Positions 48,410 to 58,246 of a stretch of 64,000 nucleotides of DNA are shown piece by piece. Source of the DNA: Pseudomonas sp. MYb185. Lineage in GTDB: Bacteria; Pseudomonadota; Gammaproteobacteria; Pseudomonadales; Pseudomonadaceae. The notes beneath the pieces are model-generated. The model was not told the DNA's origin, made no database searches, and worked only from the letters and a program-made list of their open reading frames with translations. Where the stretch lies: the NCBI RefSeq assembly GCF_002979975.1, contig NZ_PCQD01000002.1, positions 310,001-374,000 of the forward strand. Direction: 5' to 3'. The translations under genes were made by a program, and so were the position numbers. The number at the start of each line of letters is the position of its first letter. The stretch's first letter is position 1.

Positions 48410-50188
48410 ATGGATAACGCCACGCATACACTGAATCTGCGCGTGCCCCCGCAAACGCTCGAATCGCTGAGCTTTGCCGAAAGCAATGAGAAAGGCATCG
48501 CCCACTGGATCGCCAACCTGCCCAAGGCCAATATCGGCGAAACCGCCCGCCAACTGTACAAAGGCCTGATCGAGCTCAACCAGCTGCGGATCACCCCGGA
48601 CAAGCGCCTGGCCATGCTCGAGCTGATCCGGCCGCAGGTGCACTACGTCTGCACTGCCCTGTCACGCTATTACCTGGGCCAGTCCATCGTCCTGGAAGAG
48701 CGCCCGCGCAAGGTCGCCAACCTGTCCCAGTCACTGCAGAACCACCTGGCCACCGGCTACAAGATCGTGGTTACGCAGGACGCCAGCATGAAGAACCGCG
48801 ACCGCGCCGAGATCACCACCCTGGCCATCCAGCGGGCGATACGCGCGCTGTGCGGGCCATTGCTGCGTGCCTATCAGCTGTATTGTCCGGTCGCCGACGG
48901 CGTCTGGCTGGAAATACACCAGCTGTATCTGCTGGCGCGCGGACGCAGGCTGCATCAGGTTCCGGTCGAGGACAAGGAAAGCACCGGCGGCAAGGTACTG
49001 AGCATCGAGCAGGCCTACCTGGCCGTGTTGCTGCTGGGCACCGCGCGCCCCAACCAGATGCGCCAGAGCGTCATGGCACGGCTGTTCGGCGTGCTCGAAA
49101 ACTGGAGCGACCTGGCCGCCCTGGTCGAACCGGACTCCCCCGATGCGCTGTTCATCATCAACCCGGCCATGGATTGCCCACCGCGCTATCGCTCACTGGT
49201 GCTGGATGAGGACCTGACCGGCAGTCTCGGACTGGATACCCGCGCACTGGTCGATACCATCAAGCAATACCTGCTGGACAGCGAACCGGCCCGCAAACGC
49301 CTGCAGGTGCCCGAGGGCCTGGGCATGGAGCTGCTGCAACATATCAGCCAGTCCTGGGGCGACCTGGCCGAACGCACCTTCAATCGCATGCCGGGCCGCG
49401 GCGAGCTGCGTATCACCATCGGCATGAGTGCCACCCACTTCCAGGTTGCCGGCACCAGCTTTTCGCGCTTCATCAATGCCGAGGACAGCAACCCGTTTTC
49501 CGACGCCAGCCGTCGTACCCGCCAGGAGGGCTGGAGCACTGCATTCGATGGTGACCAATCGGTGGATTGGACACCGGATGTGGAAAAGATCAACTACACC
49601 ACCGACAGTGAGCCCAGCGACGAAGAGAACGCCGAGAGCTACCCGGTACACAGCCTGCGCATCATCAACCACAGCCCCGGCGGCTTCTGCCTGACCTGGC
49701 CGCGGGAAGTACCCAGGCAGTTGCAGGCCGGCGAACTGCTGGGCGTGCAGGAAGAAGCCGATCAGGGCTGGAGCCTGGCGGTGGTACGCTGGATTCGCCA
49801 GGTGCGCGGCGGTGGCACCCAGATGGGTATCGAGCTGATCGCCCCGCACTTCACCCCCTGCGCAATCAAATTGTTGCGCAAGACCGAGCACCCCAGCCGC
49901 TATCTGCGCGCCCTGCTGGTGCCCGAAGTGACGGCGATCGATCGCCCTTCGACACTGATCACCCCGCGCCTGCCATTTCAGGTGAGCAGCAAGGTGATGC
50001 TGCTGCTCGGTGGTCAGGAGCTGCGCGCCCAACTGGTCGAGGGCATCACCGCCACCGGCAGCTTCAGCCAGTTCGAACACCATATTCTGAATCAACCGGA
50101 CAACAGCACCGGCCAAACCGAGACCGATAGCACAAGTTTCACCATTGGCTCGGAGGATGACTTTGACTCGTTATGGAAGTCTCTGTAG
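48410..50188 (+). CDS. PilZ-like regulatory protein upstream of fimX (PA4958-like)
   Basis: This 592-residue cytoplasmic protein has a large N-terminal part I cannot name (about 1-400, mostly helical) and a C-terminal part from about 410 resembling a PilZ-type beta barrel (RIINHSPGGFCLTW, GELLGVQEEADQGWSLAVVRWIRQ, QMGIELIAP). The PilZ RxxxR and D/NxSxxG motifs are only partly kept (NHSPGG present). In P. aeruginosa the homologous gene PA4958 lies next to fimX as here. The start at 48410 matches GGAAG; the frame is open to 48347. A role in c-di-GMP or type IV pilus control is inferred from location. Confidence 0.75.
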   Translation: MDNATHTLNLRVPPQTLESLSFAESNEKGIAHWIANLPKANIGETARQLYKGLIELNQLRITPDKRLAMLELIRPQVHYVCTALSRYYLGQSIVLEERPRKVANLSQSLQNHLATGYKIVVTQDASMKNRDRAEITTLAIQRAIRALCGPLLRAYQLYCPVADGVWLEIHQLYLLARGRRLHQVPVEDKESTGGKVLSIEQAYLAVLLLGTARPNQMRQSVMARLFGVLENWSDLAALVEPDSPDALFIINPAMDCPPRYRSLVLDEDLTGSLGLDTRALVDTIKQYLLDSEPARKRLQVPEGLGMELLQHISQSWGDLAERTFNRMPGRGELRITIGMSATHFQVAGTSFSRFINAEDSNPFSDASRRTRQEGWSTAFDGDQSVDWTPDVEKINYTTDSEPSDEENAESYPVHSLRIINHSPGGFCLTWPREVPRQLQAGELLGVQEEADQGWSLAVVRWIRQVRGGGTQMGIELIAPHFTPCAIKLLRKTEHPSRYLRALLVPEVTAIDRPSTLITPRLPFQVSSKVMLLLGGQELRAQLVEGITATGSFSQFEHHILNQPDNSTGQTETDSTSFTIGSEDDFDSLWKSL

Positions 50189-50241
50189 ATTCAATTGTCT
50201 GGATCCGCAAGGATGGGACTGCTTGAGACAAATGGGACAAC

Positions 50242-52308
50242 ATGGCCATCGATGCACACGCCATCAGACTACTGATTCTGGACGATTCGCAGAATAACGC
50301 GGAGCGTCTGGTCAGCATCTTACGCAACGCCGGGCATGCCACCCGCGCGCACCGCGTCAGTTCACTGGAAGACCTGCAGGAATCACTCCAGCAGACCTGG
50401 GACCTGTGCCTGGCCTGCCCCGAGACCAGCTTCATGAGCGCTCAGGAAGCCTGTCTGATCATCAGCCAGTCGCATGACGTGCCCTTCATCCTGCTGAGCG
50501 AGCAGGATAATCTCGACACCCGCAGCGACGCCCTGCGCAGTGGCATGCAGGACTGCGTACCCGGCACTGCCGACGCCCTGCTGACCATGGTGGTCAAGCG
50601 CGAACTGACCAACCTGGCCGCACGCCGCCAGCGCCGCATCGCCGAGCAGTCCCTGCGTGAAACGGAAAAGCGCTGCCAACTCCTGCTGGACAGTTCCGTC
50701 GATGCCATTGCCTACGTGCTCGATGGCATGCATATCTATGCCAACCGCTCCTATATCCGCCTGTTCGGCTACGACGATGCGGATGACCTCGCCGCCGAGC
50801 CGATGGTCGGCCTGATCGCCGCCAAGGACCAGAACAACTTCAAGGATTTTCTGCGTCACTACGCCAGCCGCAGTGAGCAAAGCGAAATGCGCTGCACCGC
50901 GATGGACAGTGACGGCAAGGAATTCCCGATCATGCTCAGCTTCTCACCGGCCAATTACGACGGTGAGCCCTGCACCCAGGTAGTGATCCGCGCCGAAACC
51001 GCCAGTGCCGAATTCGAAGAGAAGCTCAAGGCCATGGCCAGCCACGACCTGGTGACCGGGTTGTATAACCGCTCCTGGTTCCAGGAACAGCTGGAAGGCA
51101 TCAGCGAACAGGCGGTACGCAACAGCCAGCCCAGCACCCTGGTGTACATCAGCATCGACACTTTCAGCGCCCTGCAGGCGGACATCGGCATCGGTGGCTC
51201 CGATCTGGTGCTGGCTGACCTGGCGCAGATTCTGCGGCGCGCCGTCCCGGAAAATACCCTGCTGGCCCGTTTCAGTGATGATGCCTGCAGTGCATTGATC
51301 GAAGGCAAGGAGCCAGAGACAGTCGCCGCGCAGTTGCCAGCGCTGCTGAAACAGATCGAGAGCAATCTGTTCGAGGCCAATGGTCGCACCGTCCAGATCA
51401 CCGTCAGCATCGGCGTCTCCAGCATCAGCGAAACCAACCCCGAACCGACTCAGGCCATCGAGCGAGCGCACCGCCTCGCCGAGCAGGTCAGTCAGGCCGG
51501 CGGCAATGCCATCAAGGTGTTCAATCCGCTCGAAGAACTGGAGCACATGGCCAACCGCGGCAACATCATCGCGCTGATCCGCCATACCCTGGAAACCAAT
51601 GCCTTCAACCTGCAGTTCCAGCCGGTCATCAGCCTGCGCGGTGACAACTCGGAGCATTACGAAGCCTTCCTGCGGCTGCTCAACAACCAGGGTGAGGAAG
51701 TACCGCTGGTCGAATTCCAGTCCGCCGCCCTGGAGTCGGGGCTGGCCATGGATATCGATCGCTGGCTGATCGGCCGGGCCGTCAACCTGCTCGCCCAGCA
51801 CCGTTCCAAGGGTGCCGACACGCGGCTGATCCTCAACCTGAGCAGCGCCAGTCTGCAGGACCCGGAAATCGTCAAGTGGATCTCCACCCTGCTGAAGGAA
51901 TCCAGGCTGCCAGCCGATGCGCTGATCTTCCAGTTCAACGATGCCGATGCCAACAACTATCTGAAACATGCCAAGGTGCTGGCCGAGTCGCTGCACAGCA
52001 TCCATTCGAGGATTTCGCTGAGCCATTTCGGTGGCGCGCTGAACCCCTACACCATCCTCAAGCATCTGCCGGTCGACTATGTGAAGATCGACGAATCCTT
52101 CAGCCGCGACCTGTCCGATGCCGACACCGTCGAACAGCTCAAGGAAATGGTCGCCACCCTGCACAACCAGGGCAAACTGACCATCGTTTCCTGCGTCAAC
52201 AGCGCAATCATGATGCCGACGCTATGGCAGGCCGGGGTCAACTATATCCAGGGCAATTACCTGCAGCCGCCCAGCGACAGCATGAGCTACAACTTCTCCA
52301 GCGAGTAG
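50242..52308 (+). CDS. fimX: Degenerate REC-PAS-GGDEF-EAL protein, FimX-like
   Basis: This 688-residue protein has REC (about 1-125), PAS (140-265), GGDEF (270-425) and EAL (440-688) domains. The REC phosphoacceptor region reads WDLCLACPE without the Asp, the GGDEF signature is FSDDA near 345 and the EAL signature is EAF (YEAFLRL), so neither cyclase nor phosphodiesterase activity is expected. FimX is a polar c-di-GMP receptor needed for type IV pilus assembly and twitching in P. aeruginosa. The gene order (PilZ-like, fimX, serB) is the same. It starts 53 nt after the previous gene. Confidence 0.92.
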   Translation: MAIDAHAIRLLILDDSQNNAERLVSILRNAGHATRAHRVSSLEDLQESLQQTWDLCLACPETSFMSAQEACLIISQSHDVPFILLSEQDNLDTRSDALRSGMQDCVPGTADALLTMVVKRELTNLAARRQRRIAEQSLRETEKRCQLLLDSSVDAIAYVLDGMHIYANRSYIRLFGYDDADDLAAEPMVGLIAAKDQNNFKDFLRHYASRSEQSEMRCTAMDSDGKEFPIMLSFSPANYDGEPCTQVVIRAETASAEFEEKLKAMASHDLVTGLYNRSWFQEQLEGISEQAVRNSQPSTLVYISIDTFSALQADIGIGGSDLVLADLAQILRRAVPENTLLARFSDDACSALIEGKEPETVAAQLPALLKQIESNLFEANGRTVQITVSIGVSSISETNPEPTQAIERAHRLAEQVSQAGGNAIKVFNPLEELEHMANRGNIIALIRHTLETNAFNLQFQPVISLRGDNSEHYEAFLRLLNNQGEEVPLVEFQSAALESGLAMDIDRWLIGRAVNLLAQHRSKGADTRLILNLSSASLQDPEIVKWISTLLKESRLPADALIFQFNDADANNYLKHAKVLAESLHSIHSRISLSHFGGALNPYTILKHLPVDYVKIDESFSRDLSDADTVEQLKEMVATLHNQGKLTIVSCVNSAIMMPTLWQAGVNYIQGNYLQPPSDSMSYNFSSE

Positions 52309-52331
52309 GAAAGCCCCAGCGCCCCCCTGGG

Positions 52332-52367
52332 GGTGTAGCACCCCGGTCCGCGTTCGGGCGCTACGCC
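52332..52367. repeat. REP-like palindrome, type A (longer variant)
   Basis: GGTGTAGCACCCCGG at the left and GGGCGCTACGCC at the right form a type A element with an enlarged centre. It lies between convergent fimX and serB, directly followed by a type B element. Confidence 0.65.
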
Positions 52368-52391
52368 TGCTCCCAGCGGTCAGAGGGATAT

Positions 52392-52419
52392 GTCGTCGAG
52401 CAGGCGCTCGACAACCCGG
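52392..52419. repeat. REP-like palindrome, type B
   Basis: GTCGTCGAGCAGGCGCTCGA followed by CAACCCGG. The stem is CGAGC/GCTCG. The same core occurs at 55376 and 62574. Confidence 0.7.
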
Positions 52420-52438
52420 TGTTGGATGACAGGCCGCG

Positions 52439-53650
52439 TCAGAACCCTTCCCGATCACGGAACCCCAGCAGGTACAGGATGCCATCCAGCCCCAGGGTGG
52501 AAATCGCCTGCTTGGCTGACTGCTTGACCAGCGGCTTGGCCCGGAAAGCCACCCCCAGCCCGGCGATGGACAGCATCGGCAGGTCGTTGGCTCCGTCACC
52601 CACAGCGATGGTCTGCTCCAGGCTGATACCTTCGCGCTGGGCCAGTTCGCGCAGCAGATCAGCCTTGCGCTGACCATCGACAATCGGCTCCAGCACCTCG
52701 CCGGTCACCAGCCCATCCCGGGTCGGCAGCGCGTTGGCATAGACGTAATCGATACCCAGGCGTTTCTGCAGCCCCTCGGCGAAATAGCTGAAGCCGCCGG
52801 ACAGGATGGCGGTCTTGTAACCCAGGCGACGCAACTGGGCGATCAGGGTTTCGGCGCCCTCGGTCAGGCGCAGGGACTGGCCGATCTCCTCTAGCACGCT
52901 TTCCGGCAGCCCCTTGAGCAGCGCCATGCGCTCACGGAAGCTGGCCTTGAAGTCCAGTTCGCCGCGCATCGCCCGCTCGGTGATCTCCGCCACCTGGGCA
53001 CCGACGCCGGCAGCCTTGGCCAGCTCGTCGATCACCTCGGCATCGATCAGCGTGGAATCCATGTCGAACACCACCAGACGGCGATTACGGCGGAAGATGC
53101 TGTCCTGCTGGAAGGCGATATCCACGTTCAGCTCCTGGGAGATCGCCAGGAATTCGGTACGCAACGCCGCAGGATCTGCCGGTTCGCCACGCACCGAGAA
53201 CTCGATGCAGCCCTTGCCCTGATCTGCCGGCATGCCGTCGGGAATACGCTCGGACAGGCGGTCGATATGGTCGATATTGAGGCCGTAACGGGCGGTGATT
53301 TCACTGACCCGAGCAATATGCTCGGCGGTAACCCGGCGGGCCAGCAGGGTCACGATATGCCGGGGCTTGCCCTGTCCGGTGACCCAGCGGCTGTACTCCT
53401 CGGCGCTCACTGGTGTGAAGCGTACCTGCTGGTCCAGTTCATAACCGCGGAACAAAACATCCTTGAGCACGTCAGAGAGACCGTCTTCACCGGTCATTTC
53501 AACCAGGATGCCAAACGATAGCGTGTCATGGATAACAGCCTGTCCGATATCCAGAATTCTGACGCTCGCCCGCGCCAGAATGCCGGTGATGGCCGCCGTC
53601 AGGCCGGGGCGATCGGGACCGGTAATGTTGATCAGGACGATTTCCTTCAA
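52439..53650 (-). CDS. serB: Phosphoserine phosphatase SerB with two ACT domains
   Basis: This protein of about 403 residues has two N-terminal ACT-like domains (opening EIVLINITGPDRPGLTAAITG, then RHIVTLLARRVTAEHIARVS) and a C-terminal HAD domain with VFDMDSTLID, a later Lys-region and VGDGANDLPML. It makes serine from phosphoserine; the ACT part gives serine feedback. The start is taken as TTG 53650, preceded by GGAG and matching the family N-terminus; ATG 53695 would add an unrelated 15 residues. It is divergent from the membrane-protein gene. Confidence 0.93.
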   Translation of the reverse strand: MKEIVLINITGPDRPGLTAAITGILARASVRILDIGQAVIHDTLSFGILVEMTGEDGLSDVLKDVLFRGYELDQQVRFTPVSAEEYSRWVTGQGKPRHIVTLLARRVTAEHIARVSEITARYGLNIDHIDRLSERIPDGMPADQGKGCIEFSVRGEPADPAALRTEFLAISQELNVDIAFQQDSIFRRNRRLVVFDMDSTLIDAEVIDELAKAAGVGAQVAEITERAMRGELDFKASFRERMALLKGLPESVLEEIGQSLRLTEGAETLIAQLRRLGYKTAILSGGFSYFAEGLQKRLGIDYVYANALPTRDGLVTGEVLEPIVDGQRKADLLRELAQREGISLEQTIAVGDGANDLPMLSIAGLGVAFRAKPLVKQSAKQAISTLGLDGILYLLGFRDREGF

Positions 53651-53743
53651 GGGGCCGCTCCAGTCAGAAAATGGAATCGGCCATTCTACCCGCAAATGCC
53701 CAATTCATCACTGGTGCAACCTTTTTCCCCTCACTGCTAATGG

Positions 53744-53751
53744 CTATACTT
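53744..53751 (+). promoter_or_regulatory. Possible -10 element for the PA4961-like gene
   Basis: CTATACTT contains TATACT, one base from the sigma-70 -10 consensus. No good -35 at 16-18 nt was found. If used, transcription would start near 53757, after the upstream ATGs at 53671 and 53740, which supports the TTG start at 53812. Confidence 0.35.
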
Positions 53752-53811
53752 CAATTCCTACGGCGTTTCAGGCTGCCGGTCCTGCCTTTCATTCATCGAT
53801 CGAGTCATATT

Positions 53812-55359
53812 TTGAATCACACACCGAATTCACCTGACAATCTGTTTCTGCGCGGCCATGCCTCGCTGCGCAAAAAACGCCTGACCTTGCCCAGCCTGCT
53901 GATGCTGCTGGCGCTGGCTCCCCTGCTGCTGATGTTCGTACTGGTGCTCTGGTTCGGCCAGTTTCAGCTGCAGCGCGATATCGCCCAGCAGGCCGATAAG
54001 ACCGGCAGTGAGCTGGCCCGACAGATAGCTTCTCTGGTCGCCGACCCGCTCGCCGCCAATGACACCCTGAGCCTGAATATCATTCTCGCCCAATGGGTGC
54101 AGAATCCGATAATCGCGCACAGCAGCTTGACCGCCGCAAATGACCGGGTCGTTGCCGAGGCCGGCAGACGTCCCTCCGCAGGCAGCCTGGCACCGGGCAA
54201 GGGACGTTTCGTCGCCGCCGTGCATTTTCAGGACGAATTGATCGGCCAGTTGCATCTGAGCCTGGCCCGCGAACCGTTCACCACGCCGGTGGCCAACCTG
54301 TTGCAAGGCCTGATGTGGAGCCTGGTATTGCTGCTCATCATCACCGGCCTGATCGCCTGGCGGCTCGGCGTCGGCATGCGCCAGGTCCTGGCCGGCCTCG
54401 GCAACTGGTATGGCGATTCCGATATGCCGACCCCGGGAATTCGCCGTGGTGACGAGCTGGGTGACCTGGCCAGGCGTCTGGCCGAACGCCGTATAACCGA
54501 CCTGCCCCCTTTGCCGGAACCAGAGCCGGAGCCGGAGCCAGAACCCGAACTGGAGCTCGACATCGAGCCCCTCGAAGGCCTCCAGACAGAGTTGCCCGGG
54601 ACACCGCAGGCAAAGATGGACGCACAGCTCGACGATGATATGGAACCAGCCCCAGCAGCGCCTGGTGATGCGAACCCCATTGATGAAGAGTCATCAGGCG
54701 AGTCCGTCGCGGTAGAACAGAGCGTCAGCGCTACGGCAGACACCGCAGCCGCAATCAGCAGTCAATTGCCCGAACTGGAGGCCACGCCTGCGCCACAAGT
54801 TCCGCCCAGCACGGTACTGGCGATACGTCTGGGTGACCAGAATACCCTGCATCGCCTGCCGCGCCCGCGCCTGCTCGGCCTGCTCGAACGCTATCGCGAA
54901 CAGCTGGAACAGGCCAGCCACGCCTGTGGCGGGCAATTGCATACACTGATGGATGGCACCAGCCTGATCTTCTTCCATCCGGACAATGCCGACCAGTTGG
55001 GTAACGCCCTGTGTTGTGGCGAACTGATGCGGGTGCTGGGGCATGAACTGCAGATTCAGATCGCCGATACCGGCATCGCCCTGCACGTACAGATCGCCCT
55101 GTGCCATACCCCGTGCCAGGACATACCCGCGGATGAACTGAAAGAAGCCTCAACCGACTGCGCGCAGATGCTCGAAAGCATGCAACACAGCCGTAACCTG
55201 CTGTTACTGGATGCCGAACTGGCCGCCAGCGGCCTGCTGAGCGACAAGGCCATGCTGCGCCGACTGGCAAGCCCGCCGGGCATCTACTGCGTCGAACGCC
55301 TGCGTGAGCCCTATCAGAGTCAGTTGGAACAGCAGTTGAAGACCTTGGGCAGGGACTGA
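53812..55359 (+). CDS. Inner-membrane protein of unknown function (PA4961-like)
   Basis: This protein of about 515 residues has a short cytoplasmic start, a transmembrane segment (near LPSLLMLLALAPLLLMFVLVLWF, split here as two halves of one helix), a periplasmic domain of about 110 residues, a second transmembrane segment and a HAMP-like stretch. A Pro-Glu repeat (PEPEPEPEPEPE) and an acidic linker lead to a C-terminal cytoplasmic domain that resembles a degenerate cyclase or sensor. The architecture suggests a signalling protein. The TTG at 53812 is preferred on codon use; ATG 53740 is in frame. The position between serB and parC matches P. aeruginosa. Confidence 0.7.
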   Translation: MNHTPNSPDNLFLRGHASLRKKRLTLPSLLMLLALAPLLLMFVLVLWFGQFQLQRDIAQQADKTGSELARQIASLVADPLAANDTLSLNIILAQWVQNPIIAHSSLTAANDRVVAEAGRRPSAGSLAPGKGRFVAAVHFQDELIGQLHLSLAREPFTTPVANLLQGLMWSLVLLLIITGLIAWRLGVGMRQVLAGLGNWYGDSDMPTPGIRRGDELGDLARRLAERRITDLPPLPEPEPEPEPEPELELDIEPLEGLQTELPGTPQAKMDAQLDDDMEPAPAAPGDANPIDEESSGESVAVEQSVSATADTAAAISSQLPELEATPAPQVPPSTVLAIRLGDQNTLHRLPRPRLLGLLERYREQLEQASHACGGQLHTLMDGTSLIFFHPDNADQLGNALCCGELMRVLGHELQIQIADTGIALHVQIALCHTPCQDIPADELKEASTDCAQMLESMQHSRNLLLLDAELAASGLLSDKAMLRRLASPPGIYCVERLREPYQSQLEQQLKTLGRD

Positions 55360-55375
55360 TCTCGGCGCAATGGCT

Positions 55376-55404
55376 GTCGGCGAGCAGACGCTCGCCAACC
55401 CCGG
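55376..55404. repeat. REP-like palindrome, type B variant
   Basis: GTCGGCGAGCAGACGCTCGC followed by CAACCCCGG differs from the type B elements by a compensating pair in the stem (CGGCGAGC with GCTCGCC), which supports selection for the hairpin. It lies between convergent genes. Confidence 0.65.
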
Positions 55405-55407
55405 AAG

Positions 55408-55427
55408 GGACGAGCGCCAGCTCGTCC
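55408..55427. repeat. Hairpin next to the type B element
   Basis: GGACGAGC and GCTCGTCC are exact complements across GCCA. It follows the type B element by 3 nt before the parC stop. No T-run is present. Confidence 0.6.
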
Positions 55428-55442
55428 GCGGACCAACAGGTC

Positions 55443-57695
55443 TTACCTCTCCACCTGCACCGCATCCACCTTCTGGAAGCCCCGCGGCAGCTTGTTGCCG
55501 CGCCGCCCACGCTCGCCACGATAATGTTCCAGGTCCGCCGGCTTGAGGGTCAGGGTACGCTTGCCGGCGGTCAGTACCAGATTCGCGCCTTCCGGCAGCA
55601 AGGCCAGCGCCAACACGAACTCCTCGCGGCTTTTCACCCGTGCGCCAGGTACCGAAAGAATCTTGTTGCCCTTGCCTTTTGACAGTTGCGGCAGGTCCTT
55701 CAGCGGGAATATCAGCAAACGACCTTCGTTGGAGAGGGCCACCACCGAGTCACTCTCACGCTGATTGACCGGTACCGGTGCGATGACCTTGCTGCCATCG
55801 GGCAGGCTCAGCAGCGCCTTGCCGTTCTTGTTCTTGGCCTGCAGGTCGGCACCCTGCACCACGAAGCCATAGCCGGCATCCGAGGCCAGCAGGTACAGCT
55901 GCTGATCTTCCGGCAGCAACAGGCCGACGAACTCGGCGCCGGGCGGCGGGCTGAGGCGCCCGGTAAGCGGCTCACCCTGCCCCCTGGCCGAGGGCAGGCT
56001 GTGCGCTGCCAGGGAATAGCTGCGCCCGGTCGAGTCGAGGAATACCGCCTGCTGGTTGGAGCGTCCGCTGGCCTGGGCCAGGAAACTGTCACCGGCGCGG
56101 TAGGACATCCCCTTGCCATCCACATCATGACCCTTGGCGCAACGCGCCCAGCCGCGCTCGGACAGCACCACGGTGACCGGCTCGGAGGGCACCAGCTCGG
56201 TTTCCGACAGGGCGCGGGCTTCCTCGCGCTCGACCAGGGGCGAGCGACGCTCGTCGCCATAGGTTTCGGCGTCGGCAACCAGTTCGCCACGCACCGTCTT
56301 GCGCAACAGCTTCTCGCTGCCGAGCACCTTCTGCAATTGATCGCGTTCCTTGGCCAGCGCGTCCTGCTCACCCCGAATCTTCATTTCCTCAAGCCGCGCC
56401 AGCTGACGCAGACGCGTATCGAGGATGTAGTCGGCCTGCAACTCACTCAGGTCAAAGCGGGCCATCAACTCGGCCTTGGGCTGATCCTCGTTGCGGATGA
56501 TCTCGATCACCTCATCCAGATTGAGGAAGGCGATCAGCAGGCCATCCAGCAGATGCAGCCTGGCCAGCACCTTGTCCAGGCGGAACTGCAGACGGCGCCG
56601 TACCGTGGTGATGCGAAAGCCCAGCCACTCGCCAATCAGGCTGCGCAGGTCCTTCACCGCCGGACGGCCATCGGTGCCGATCACGTTCATGTTGACCCGG
56701 TAGCTGTTCTCCAGGTCGGTGGTGGCGAACAGGTGCTGCATCAGCTCTTCGGCGTCCACCCGGTTGGAACGCGGCACTATCACCATGCGCGTCGGGTTCT
56801 CATGATCGGACTCGTCACGCAGGTCGGCCACCAGCGGCAGTTTCTTGGCCTGCATCTGCGCAGCGATCTGCTCCATTACCCGTGCGCCGGACACCTGGTG
56901 CGGTAGCGCGGTGATGACGATATCGCCGTCCTCGCGGGTCCAGATCGCCCGGCAACGGATCGAACCGCGGCCAGTGGCATACAGGTTGAGCAGGTCACGG
57001 CGCGGGGTGATGATTTCCGCCTCGGTGGGGAAGTCAGGCCCCTGGATGTGCTCCATCAGCTCATCCAGCCCGGCACCGGGATCATCCAGCAGGCGTATGC
57101 AGGCCGCAGCCACCTCGCGCAGGTTGTGCGGCGGAATGTCGGTGGCCATGCCCACGGCGATGCCGGTGGTGCCATTGAGCAGCAGGTTGGGCAGGCGCGC
57201 CGGCAGTACCATGGGTTCATCCAGGGTGCCGTCGAAGTTCGGCTGCCAATCCACCGTGCCCTGCCCCAGCTCGGTCAGCAGCACCTCGCTGTAGCGGGCC
57301 AGGCGGGCCTCGGTATAACGCATCGCAGCGAATGACTTGGGATCATCCGGGGCGCCCCAGTTGCCCTGCCCGTCCACCAGCGGATAGCGGTAGGAAAACG
57401 GCTGTGCCATCAGCACCATGGCCTCGTAGCAGGCCGAATCACCATGCGGGTGGTATTTGCCCAGCACATCGCCCACGGTACGGGCCGATTTCTTGTGCTT
57501 GGACAGGGCCGACAGGCCCAGCTCGCTCATGGCGTAGACGATGCGCCGCTGCACCGGCTTGAGCCCGTCGCCGATATGCGGCAACGCGCGATCCATGATC
57601 ACGTACATGGAGTAGTTCAGATAGGCTTCTTCGGTAAACGACGACAGTGAACGGCGCTCAACGCCTTCCAGGCTCAGATCCAGACTGTCACTCAT
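55443..57695 (-). CDS. parC: DNA topoisomerase IV subunit A
   Basis: This 750-residue type IIA topoisomerase A subunit has the catalytic Tyr127 in [10 protein letters not shown], the WHD and tower domains, and a C-terminal pinwheel region without the GyrA box. With ParE it decatenates chromosomes. The quinolone-resistance positions read Ser87 and Glu91 ([11 protein letters not shown]), the unmutated state. It follows the aspartic-protease gene with an 8-nt overlap. Confidence 0.96.
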   Translation of the reverse strand: MSDSLDLSLEGVERRSLSSFTEEAYLNYSMYVIMDRALPHIGDGLKPVQRRIVYAMSELGLSALSKHKKSARTVGDVLGKYHPHGDSACYEAMVLMAQPFSYRYPLVDGQGNWGAPDDPKSFAAMRYTEARLARYSEVLLTELGQGTVDWQPNFDGTLDEPMVLPARLPNLLLNGTTGIAVGMATDIPPHNLREVAAACIRLLDDPGAGLDELMEHIQGPDFPTEAEIITPRRDLLNLYATGRGSIRCRAIWTREDGDIVITALPHQVSGARVMEQIAAQMQAKKLPLVADLRDESDHENPTRMVIVPRSNRVDAEELMQHLFATTDLENSYRVNMNVIGTDGRPAVKDLRSLIGEWLGFRITTVRRRLQFRLDKVLARLHLLDGLLIAFLNLDEVIEIIRNEDQPKAELMARFDLSELQADYILDTRLRQLARLEEMKIRGEQDALAKERDQLQKVLGSEKLLRKTVRGELVADAETYGDERRSPLVEREEARALSETELVPSEPVTVVLSERGWARCAKGHDVDGKGMSYRAGDSFLAQASGRSNQQAVFLDSTGRSYSLAAHSLPSARGQGEPLTGRLSPPPGAEFVGLLLPEDQQLYLLASDAGYGFVVQGADLQAKNKNGKALLSLPDGSKVIAPVPVNQRESDSVVALSNEGRLLIFPLKDLPQLSKGKGNKILSVPGARVKSREEFVLALALLPEGANLVLTAGKRTLTLKPADLEHYRGERGRRGNKLPRGFQKVDAVQVER

Positions 57696-58230
57696 ACTTG
57701 CTCTCTACATTGACGTTTTGGCGCAAAATCAATTCACCGCCCTGCTGGCTGAAATCCAGCTGCCGCAGGGCGCTCATACCCAATAGAACATCCTCGCCGA
57801 CGATCCCCGGCACTATGCCGGCGCTGACATCGTGCAACCGAATCTCGCCCAACTGCAGGGTGTCGATACGGGTGCTCCAGCTCTCGGTCAGGCCGTTGGC
57901 GGTATTGACCATGATCGGTCGACCCCGCGATAGCTGCAGGCGCTCGGCCAGCGTAGCGGGAACCGCAACGAAGGTGGCACCGGTATCCAGCAGAAAGGTC
58001 ACCGGTTGGCCATTGATCTGACCAGCCGCCAGGTAGTGACCATGGCGGTTGCGCTCCAGATGCACCTCCACCGTCTCCCCCACATGCAGCGATATGGGCG
58101 CCTGGTTGGGGTTGCGCCGGCGCTCCTCCAACCCGGAGAACCATTGCGCAGCCAGCGCCAGCCCGGCAATCCAGGCCAGCACCAGCATCACAGTGCCAAG
58201 CCGCCGGTCAGGCGGAGCGGCCTGGGTCAT
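57688..58230 (-). CDS. Retropepsin-like aspartic protease family protein (TIGR02281 type)
   Basis: This 180-residue protein has one N-terminal transmembrane segment (about 12-29) and a retropepsin-like domain with the catalytic motif [13 protein letters not shown] near 83-95 and the ILG-type later [10 protein letters not shown]. It is predicted to be anchored in the inner membrane with the protease in the periplasm. A homologue lies between parC and parE in Pseudomonas. Its 3' end overlaps parC by 8 nt. The physiological substrate is not known to me. Confidence 0.82.
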   Translation of the reverse strand: MTQAAPPDRRLGTVMLVLAWIAGLALAAQWFSGLEERRRNPNQAPISLHVGETVEVHLERNRHGHYLAAGQINGQPVTFLLDTGATFVAVPATLAERLQLSRGRPIMVNTANGLTESWSTRIDTLQLGEIRLHDVSAGIVPGIVGEDVLLGMSALRQLDFSQQGGELILRQNVNVESKYE

Positions 58231-58246
58231 GGCTGGCGGCCCAGCA

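Noticed and set aside
50242-52308. FimX degenerate GGDEF/EAL as evidence of gene decay
   Set aside because: Degenerate catalytic signatures are the normal state of FimX, which acts as a c-di-GMP receptor.
54522-54560. Pro-Glu codon repeat in the PA4961-like gene as a tandem-repeat element
   Set aside because: It is in frame, short and encodes a plausible linker; no sign of a mobile or regulatory repeat.
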